NCBI GenBank assembly: GCA_023425865.1
Contig: JAFABV010000097.1
Span: forward strand, 1-20,960
Source of the DNA: Bacteroidota bacterium
Lineage (GTDB): Bacteria > Bacteroidota > Bacteroidia > Bacteroidales > Bacteroidaceae
Direction of reading: 5' to 3'
DNA length: 20,960 nucleotides
In this document: positions 17,069 through 20,960 of the stretch, in pieces
How the letters are laid out: every line of letters begins with the position of its first letter
Position numbering within the stretch: the stretch's first letter is position 1
Made by a program: the position numbers and the translations under genes
The notes under the pieces: model-generated
Seen by the model: the letters and a program-made list of their open reading frames with translations, nothing else
What the model was told of the DNA's origin: nothing
The model's database searches: none

Positions 17069-17169
17069 CTCTTATAGATTTCAGATTATGATTGTACATC
17101 CGCCCCCCGAGCCTTGGAACCTCTCTGATGGCGGACAAAGGCAGGGCGCCAGCGGCACCCTACCCTCTG

Positions 17170-17177
17170 CAAATTTA
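17170..17177 (-). promoter_or_regulatory. Candidate -7 box for the six-gene run
   Basis: TAAATTTG on the minus strand fits TAnnTTTG. It would give a leader of about 95 nt before the metzincin ATG. I find no matching -33 TTG at the usual spacing, so the call is weak. Confidence 0.35.
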
Positions 17178-17259
17178 CGAAATAATGTCATATTGCCATC
17201 ATCAGCCGGTGTTTAAATCCGTCAAAAATAGCAAATATTGAAAAAAGTTCCCGGAAAAT

Positions 17260-17290
17260 TTGCTGCAATCAAAAAAACGTATTACTTTTG
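17260..17290 (+). promoter_or_regulatory. Promoter of tRNA-Pro
   Basis: TACTTTTG at 17283-17290 is a perfect -7 box, with a -33 TTG at 17260-17262 and a 20-bp spacer. The transcript would begin about 9-10 nt before the mature tRNA 5' end at 17306. Confidence 0.75.
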
Positions 17291-17305
17291 CAATCCGAAA
17301 ACGAA

Positions 17306-17378
17306 CGGGATTTGGCGCAGTTGGTAGCGCACACGTCTGGGGGGCGCGAGGTCGCTGGTTCGAGTCCAGTAATCCCGA
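17306..17378 (+). tRNA. tRNA-Pro (anticodon GGG)
   Basis: A 73-nt cloverleaf. The acceptor stem CGGGATT/AATCCCG is perfect and starts with the C1-G72 pair typical of bacterial proline tRNAs; the discriminator is A73. The D stem is GCGC/GCGC, the anticodon loop CTGGGGG puts GGG at 34-36, and the T arm is GCTGG-TTCGAGT-CCAGT. The anticodon stem CACGT/GCGCG has one A28-C42 mismatch. CCA is not encoded. It reads toward the rep gene and is followed at once by a terminator. Confidence 0.95.
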
Positions 17379-17387
17379 CGTAAGTCG

Positions 17388-17423
17388 AACGGAAGTAGTT
17401 GATTTTCAACTACTTCCGTTTTT
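17388..17423 (+). terminator. Intrinsic terminator of tRNA-Pro
   Basis: Fifteen bases, AACGGAAGTAGTTGA (17388-17402), pair perfectly with 17406-17420 around a three-base loop, and T continues to 17423. This is a strong rho-independent terminator only 10 bp after the tRNA. No T-run follows on the minus strand, so it would not stop rep transcription efficiently. Confidence 0.9.
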
Positions 17424-17435
17424 CGTTTTGCCAAC

Positions 17436-17619
17436 TTGCACAACATCTGCACAACCGAATGCCCGATTTGTGGCATTTATTGTCCAGAAAAGAGAAATTT
17501 TGAAAACACAGAGTGTTAAGTATGGTTAATAATCTAACTTTTTTGCCCCACCCTCCCATTTTTGCCACTTTAGGGTCATTTTCCACCGTTGTGCAAATTA
17601 TGGCAGGGGTTGTGCAGAT
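17436..17619. repeat. TGCACAAC motifs in two inverted pairs between tRNA-Pro and rep
   Basis: TTGCACAAC (17436-17444) and ATCTGCACAACC (17445-17456) have reverse-complement partners GTTGTGCAA (17588-17596) and GGTTGTGCAGAT (17608-17619). The left pair is adjacent and the right pair is 11 bp apart, across about 130 bp of non-coding DNA. They could be protein-binding sites such as recombinase arms or remnants of an element boundary. No integrase is in view. Confidence 0.65.
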
Positions 17620-17628
17620 TTGCGTTTC

Positions 17629-18924
17629 TTAACACTTGCGTTTCTTGACAAATTCTTTCATAGGTGGTATAAACCAGTTGAATTGGGCCTTGAGGTTGTC
17701 AGTGAAGACGTATCTGGCCAGGCAGTTGCGTTGGTAAGTTATTTTCGCATTCCTAAATTTGGGCTGCTGCTCCTTGTCCTGGATCACCTGTATCATCTGC
17801 ATGATGTAGTCCGCAGGGTTGCTTCTGTTCTTTCTTCCCTCCAGAATCGGCATTTTCATATAATAGGCTACTTCTTCAGCAGAGAAGTACTTCTTCAACA
17901 GCTCTGCCAGCACGACTTGCTTGGAGTCCTCCGGCAGCTCATTCAACGGGTTGGCATGGATCTTTTGTGCAGGAGTGATAGGTTCTTTCTCCTTCGTAGC
18001 TTCACAGTAGGGATAAAGAGGCTCGTCACCCTTCTCCCATGGCCGGTCATTCTCTATTTTCGGATTCTGTTTGGTATAGACGTAGATCAGAATAGACGAT
18101 ACCTTACCCCCACGGCCCTTCCGCGGACCAGCCTGGTAGTCAAACCATACGTCAGAGGCACCATTCTGATAAAGCCTGTGAAGTTCTTGGCAGGCTGGCT
18201 GGAGTACATTCTTGACCATATCATTGAAGTTGGCATACTTGGCCCTTGCCTCTACCCGTCCGGTGCGCTCGTCACTCGACTCCTGCAGGTTGAACATCTT
18301 CCGGAACTTGTCGATAGGTATCACCACCACGCCCTTCTTGTAGACATAGCCCAGCTTGCGACTCTCATTGTCGCTGTGACGAAAGTTGCCGCTGTACTGG
18401 CAGCACAGTTCATACATTTTCTGTGATTCCTTTGATTTGAGAAACATGGCTGTGCCGATGTCCAAGGTCGAGAAGTTCTCCGTGACATTCAGCATAAAGG
18501 GCAGGATCTCCGGCGAGACACGTATATCGTAGGTCTTGGTGTTGGGATTATAGAAGAAACTGTCTATCCAGTGTACCCGGCCGTGCTCCGTCTCCCCTTT
18601 GGCGTTCACCCTGGTCATGGGGATGAAGCGTTTACCGAGTTCTTTCAGAGCCGTGTATGTACGGGGAACGTTCTTCTTGCCCCCGATGGCTTTCAGGTCT
18701 TCCTCAGACATGGTAACAATCAGGTCTTTCCAATGTTCAGGGACATCAAGTTCATGATCCTTGAATACTTCCTTTACCTTAGCCGTAATGAGATACAAAG
18801 CCCGGCGCTCTATCAAAGAACAGGACATGGCCGAGGAGATGAGAAAATTGCTCCACCTCACATGCGCATGGCGTATGTGAGACATCGCTATATCATCCCA
18901 AAAATCATCCCTCTTCCGTGGCAT
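17629..18924 (-). CDS. Rep_3/RepB-family replication initiator protein
   Basis: A 431-residue protein from ATG 18924. The frame runs open to 19104, but the extra 60 residues look non-coding and a promoter lies inside them. It has features of Rep_3 (RepB) plasmid initiators: an N-terminal winged-helix region with SLIERRALYLITAKV, then VHWIDSFFYN, ILPFMLNVTENFSTLDIGTAMFL (as motif region about 140-162) and SKESQKMYELC, followed by a second domain and a basic C terminus (KEFVKKRKC). Such proteins bind iterons next to their own gene to open the origin and repress their own promoter. Four 21-bp iterons lie upstream. Family membership is a strong match by eye; the precise subfamily is not known to me. 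Confidence 0.88.
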   Translation of the reverse strand: MPRKRDDFWDDIAMSHIRHAHVRWSNFLISSAMSCSLIERRALYLITAKVKEVFKDHELDVPEHWKDLIVTMSEEDLKAIGGKKNVPRTYTALKELGKRFIPMTRVNAKGETEHGRVHWIDSFFYNPNTKTYDIRVSPEILPFMLNVTENFSTLDIGTAMFLKSKESQKMYELCCQYSGNFRHSDNESRKLGYVYKKGVVVIPIDKFRKMFNLQESSDERTGRVEARAKYANFNDMVKNVLQPACQELHRLYQNGASDVWFDYQAGPRKGRGGKVSSILIYVYTKQNPKIENDRPWEKGDEPLYPYCEATKEKEPITPAQKIHANPLNELPEDSKQVVLAELLKKYFSAEEVAYYMKMPILEGRKNRSNPADYIMQMIQVIQDKEQQPKFRNAKITYQRNCLARYVFTDNLKAQFNWFIPPMKEFVKKRKC

Positions 18925-19034
18925 ATTCTGTTTCTGTTCAAATGACAAATAGCACAAGCCGGTATGGCCGAAGTGGAGCTGACGGGAAAGACAGTTTATT
19001 TCCATCAACTTCCTACTGCCTGTGCTGGCCAACT

Positions 19035-19065
19035 CAAAATTAAGCAAAAAAAGGAGATATGACAA
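19035..19065 (-). promoter_or_regulatory. Promoter of rep
   Basis: TAATTTTG on the minus strand (19035-19042) fits TAnnTTTG, with a -33 TTG at 19063-19065 and a 20-bp spacer. The start site would be near 19029, downstream of the distal frame start at 19104. This favours ATG 18924 as the rep start. The box lies 117 bp from the nearest iteron. Confidence 0.6.
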
Positions 19066-19181
19066 CCCGGGTACTTTACGGTTAACTGTTAACATACCTT
19101 TCACATGTTAAAGCACTGGCGTCAACCCCTCCTTTTCGAGCTATTCGTAATTTCTTACAAAGCGATCATATGCTCAAACCA

Positions 19182-19265
19182 GCGCAAAACCTCGTAAGTT
19201 TGGCGCAAAACCTCGTAACTTCAGCGCAAAACCTCGCAAGTTAAGCGCAAAACCTCGTAACTTCG
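19182..19265. repeat. Four 21-bp iterons
   Basis: GCGCAAAACCTCG begins at 19182, 19203, 19224 and 19245, exactly 21 bp apart, or two helical turns. The 19-bp core is GCGCAAAACCTCG(T/C)AA(G/C)TT, followed by two variable bases. Same-face spacing, high conservation and position upstream of a Rep_3 gene are hallmarks of initiator-binding iterons. Confidence 0.95.
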
Positions 19266-19325
19266 GAAAGAAATGGGCACGTAGATGCTTGATTATTAGC
19301 GGATAACACGGCTAACAATCGGTTC

Positions 19326-19360
19326 TATAAATAAGCTTTATAAATAAGAGATAAATAAAG
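19326..19360. repeat. AT-rich repeats, candidate DNA-unwinding element
   Basis: TATAAATAAG occurs at 19326 and 19339, 13 bp apart, and a variant GATAAATAAAG at 19350. The AT-rich 13-mer pattern recalls the melting region of iteron origins and of oriC. Confidence 0.65.
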
Positions 19361-19424
19361 CTTGATGAGCCTTGGTCTTTAGGGAAATAAAAATCTTAGG
19401 TGGCTAACTGTAGTCAGATGTCAT

Positions 19425-19562
19425 TTAATGGTTCTTGTCCGACCAGTCGACAAAAGGCAGGGTCAGCAGAAAGCCGATACCTCTCAGGATAAGGCAGATC
19501 AGACCAAAGATGGCTTTCGTCACTACGTACGTAATGGTAAAGAAGAAGCTGAAGATAAACAT
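19425..19562 (-). CDS. 45-residue membrane miniprotein
   Basis: A short frame from ATG 19562 to TAA 19425. It encodes a very hydrophobic N-terminal and central stretch (about residues 1-38, with FIFSFFFTITYVV and AIFGLICLILRGIGFLL) and a charged tail FVDWSDKNH. One or two membrane helices broken by Lys16 and Arg28 are likely. A TATCTTTG -7 box lies 44 bp upstream. Two plus-strand frames over the same DNA look like shadows. It sits between the origin and the 330-residue gene. I recognise no family; a small membrane or toxin-like protein is possible but unproven. Confidence 0.6.
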   Translation of the reverse strand: MFIFSFFFTITYVVTKAIFGLICLILRGIGFLLTLPFVDWSDKNH

Positions 19563-19605
19563 AACTCTCTCGGTTTTAGACTGGGAATGTTCCCTTATTA
19601 CTTAT

Positions 19606-19613
19606 CAAAGATA
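19606..19613 (-). promoter_or_regulatory. Candidate -7 box for the membrane miniprotein
   Basis: TATCTTTG on the minus strand fits TAnnTTTG and would give a leader of about 37 nt. No clear -33 TTG is seen at the normal spacing. Confidence 0.45.
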
Positions 19614-19676
19614 CGAAAAATATCCGAGAATGCACCCGTTTGCATACATTATTTTACAGAAAACGACAACTTTTTA

Positions 19677-19706
19677 TTGTCAATTATCAGATAATCAATA
19701 GTTTTG
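19677..19706 (+). promoter_or_regulatory. Promoter of the 330-residue gene
   Basis: TAGTTTTG (19699-19706) is a good -7 box, with a -33 TTG at 19677-19679 and a 19-bp spacer. It points rightward, diverging from the miniprotein promoter about 90 bp away, and gives a leader of about 73 nt. Confidence 0.65.
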
Positions 19707-19786
19707 CAAATCATAAACCCTTAAATAAACAGTAATAAATTTATATAAACAAAATATGCAAGCCAAAACTTAAAAACTTGACAGAA

Positions 19787-20779
19787 ATGAACATCAATGA
19801 TTATCTCAGTGGGGCTATCCATCATGCCAGCCACATCAAGGATGTAATATTGATTTTCTTGAATCATTTAGAAATCACACGATTAAAATTTGGAAAGGTT
19901 GAGTCAGAAGATGGAAAAAATATCTGGAGAGTCGCTTTCGACGGCCTTGAACGTTGCGTCAACAGGCTCAACCAAATCGTTTCAGGTGGACCTACCTGGC
20001 TAACCTCTTCCGGACGTTGCTGGGTTACCGCCTTGATTATGTGCATTCTGTGCGACAGGTCTTCTGAATGCAGAGCACGGGTCTACACCTTTTTGGAGAG
20101 ATTCGAAAGGCTGACCTCCAAACTCTTGGATTATCAAGCTTTAATGACTGACCATTATCGCCAGCATGGCTTTGATTTCAGTTTCTATTTACACGAAAAT
20201 GTACAAAGCAGTTCATATGTAAGAAGCTTACTAAAACACAATCACGAAAGTTGGCTGATTCTACAGACGTTAATCAGCGGTGAGAAAGACGTATCAGTAA
20301 CTTATATCGATGACCATCTCACCCGACCGTCAGAGTGTGCATTGATTGCACAAATCCTCTTTCAACTGAAAGAGCTGCTCTTGATCACTTTGAAAGACGT
20401 GCAGTTCATACTTCCCAAAGGTAAAGGCAAGCCACCTTATTTATCTGAAGAGGAAGAGACGTTTGAAAAGGATAATGACAGGGTAAGCTTTCTGACCAGG
20501 ATCCTCGGTGTTATGTTCCAGGAACCGTTCAGCGTGGTCCGGAAAGACTACGCAGACTGTCCCCATACACTTTGTCTGAGAAACAGCAACTTCGCCGTGG
20601 AGATTATCACACGGGACGGACTGACCTATCCATGGACACCATTGGTTAAGCACGCACCGCCCAGCGTGGCGGAACTGCTGCTTAACCCTTTGGTCGATAT
20701 GGAATGCATCAATATTTTGGCGCAGAACGGCAGTCCACATCGCACGAGAATTTTGGTGACCTATAAACCGGCAAGGTAA
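19787..20779 (+). CDS. 330-residue protein of unknown function next to the origin
   Basis: Start taken at ATG 19787; a TTG nine bases earlier is also possible. The protein is soluble-looking and mostly helical, with a moderately hydrophobic, Cys-rich patch at about 78-95 (CWVTALIMCILCDRSSEC), a helical charged middle (RVYTFLERFERL), an acidic stretch near 220-235 (SEEEETFEKDND) and a C-terminal region with AVEIITRDGLTYPW. There is no signal peptide and no motif I can tie to a known family; it does not look like ParA/ParB, an integrase or RteC. It reads away from the iterons with its own promoter, so replication or maintenance is a contextual guess only. Confidence 0.8.
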   Translation: MNINDYLSGAIHHASHIKDVILIFLNHLEITRLKFGKVESEDGKNIWRVAFDGLERCVNRLNQIVSGGPTWLTSSGRCWVTALIMCILCDRSSECRARVYTFLERFERLTSKLLDYQALMTDHYRQHGFDFSFYLHENVQSSSYVRSLLKHNHESWLILQTLISGEKDVSVTYIDDHLTRPSECALIAQILFQLKELLLITLKDVQFILPKGKGKPPYLSEEEETFEKDNDRVSFLTRILGVMFQEPFSVVRKDYADCPHTLCLRNSNFAVEIITRDGLTYPWTPLVKHAPPSVAELLLNPLVDMECINILAQNGSPHRTRILVTYKPAR

Positions 20780-20925
20780 GGGCACAAGTGTTATCATCAG
20801 CAATTTACAAATTCAACATATCATGGCTTGCATCACTACTGTCCAAAGAAATTTTCCCAGACATGATTTAAGATAATTGTTTTCAATGAGTTACACGAAT
20901 ATTAATTTTCCGAGATTTGATTTTA

Positions 20926-20933
20926 TACTTTTG
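20926..20933 (+). promoter_or_regulatory. Promoter-like -7 box at the right edge
   Basis: TACTTTTG matches TAnnTTTG and is identical to the -7 box of tRNA-Pro, followed likewise by GCAA. No proper -33 element is evident. It probably drives a gene starting beyond the window. Confidence 0.45.
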
Positions 20934-20960
20934 CAAATCGTATTGCAAAAGGCAGAAATT

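Larger units (their letters stand above)
19182..19364. other. Putative iteron-type replication origin
   Basis: The parts are in the expected order: four iterons (19182-19265), a weak DnaA-box-like site TTATCCGCT on the minus strand (19298-19306, two mismatches to TTATNCACA), and an AT-rich segment with short repeats (19326-19360) as a candidate unwinding element. The rep gene lies on the other side. Origin function is inferred from architecture only. Confidence 0.75.

Noticed and set aside
17545..17560. G-quadruplex on the minus strand (GGGAGGGTGGGG)
   Set aside because: Only three clear G-runs are present, which is not enough for a confident call.
17230..17630. Integrase or att-site duplication at tRNA-Pro
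   Set aside because: No tyrosine recombinase is encoded in the window and the tRNA 3' end is not repeated elsewhere in it, so integration is left as a possibility only.
19182..19265. CRISPR array
   Set aside because: Units are directly adjacent with only two variable bases and no spacers, and no cas genes are nearby; iterons explain them better.
19428..19701. Two plus-strand frames of 88 codons
   Set aside because: They overlap each other in different frames and mirror the better minus-strand membrane miniprotein; they also run into the promoter region of the 330-residue gene.

Overview
The window comes from a Bacteroidota genome, most likely Prevotella or a close relative (Prevotellaceae). 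The reasons are a SusC/SusD outer-membrane pair, PorX and PorW/SprE type IX secretion system (T9SS) proteins, a lipoprotein metzincin of the Bacteroidales type, -7 promoter boxes fitting the Bacteroidota consensus TAnnTTTG, and few Shine-Dalgarno-like sites. The genus is an inference; no rRNA or other marker is present.

Layout. 1-617: gene-free DNA with two identical 93-bp repeats and a probable terminator. 618-5795 (minus): susC then susD, with a promoter upstream of susC and no linked enzymes or regulator. 5887-7013: gene-free repeat field made of ~274-bp tandem units, carrying the left-flank repeats in inverted orientation, then a TGCATGCAAAAA-type array. 7014-7811 (plus): a DUF5715-like protein with an M15 peptidase-like zinc motif. 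7812-8670: gene-free, with four 23-bp tandem repeats. 8671-17068 (minus): a tightly spaced run of six genes, transcribed in the order metzincin lipoprotein, aroA, Cys-rich membrane protein, porW/sprE, porX, small lipoprotein. 17306-17378 (plus): tRNA-Pro(GGG) with promoter and terminator. 17629-18924 (minus): a Rep_3/RepB-type plasmid replication initiator. 19182-19364: four 21-bp iterons and AT-rich repeats, which together look like a replication origin. 19425-19562 (minus): a 45-residue membrane miniprotein. 19787-20779 (plus): a 330-residue protein of unknown function. A further promoter-like box lies at the right edge.

How it fits together. The most striking point is a plasmid-style iteron origin with its own Rep gene beside core chromosomal genes (aroA, a tRNA gene, porX, porW). 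Nearly all protein genes left of the origin read leftward, and the one to its right reads rightward, so transcription diverges from it. This would fit the origin of a secondary chromosome (chromid); several Prevotella species are known to have two chromosomes. An integrated plasmid or element next to tRNA-Pro is the main alternative. The window cannot decide between them, because no integrase, partition genes or second att copy are visible.
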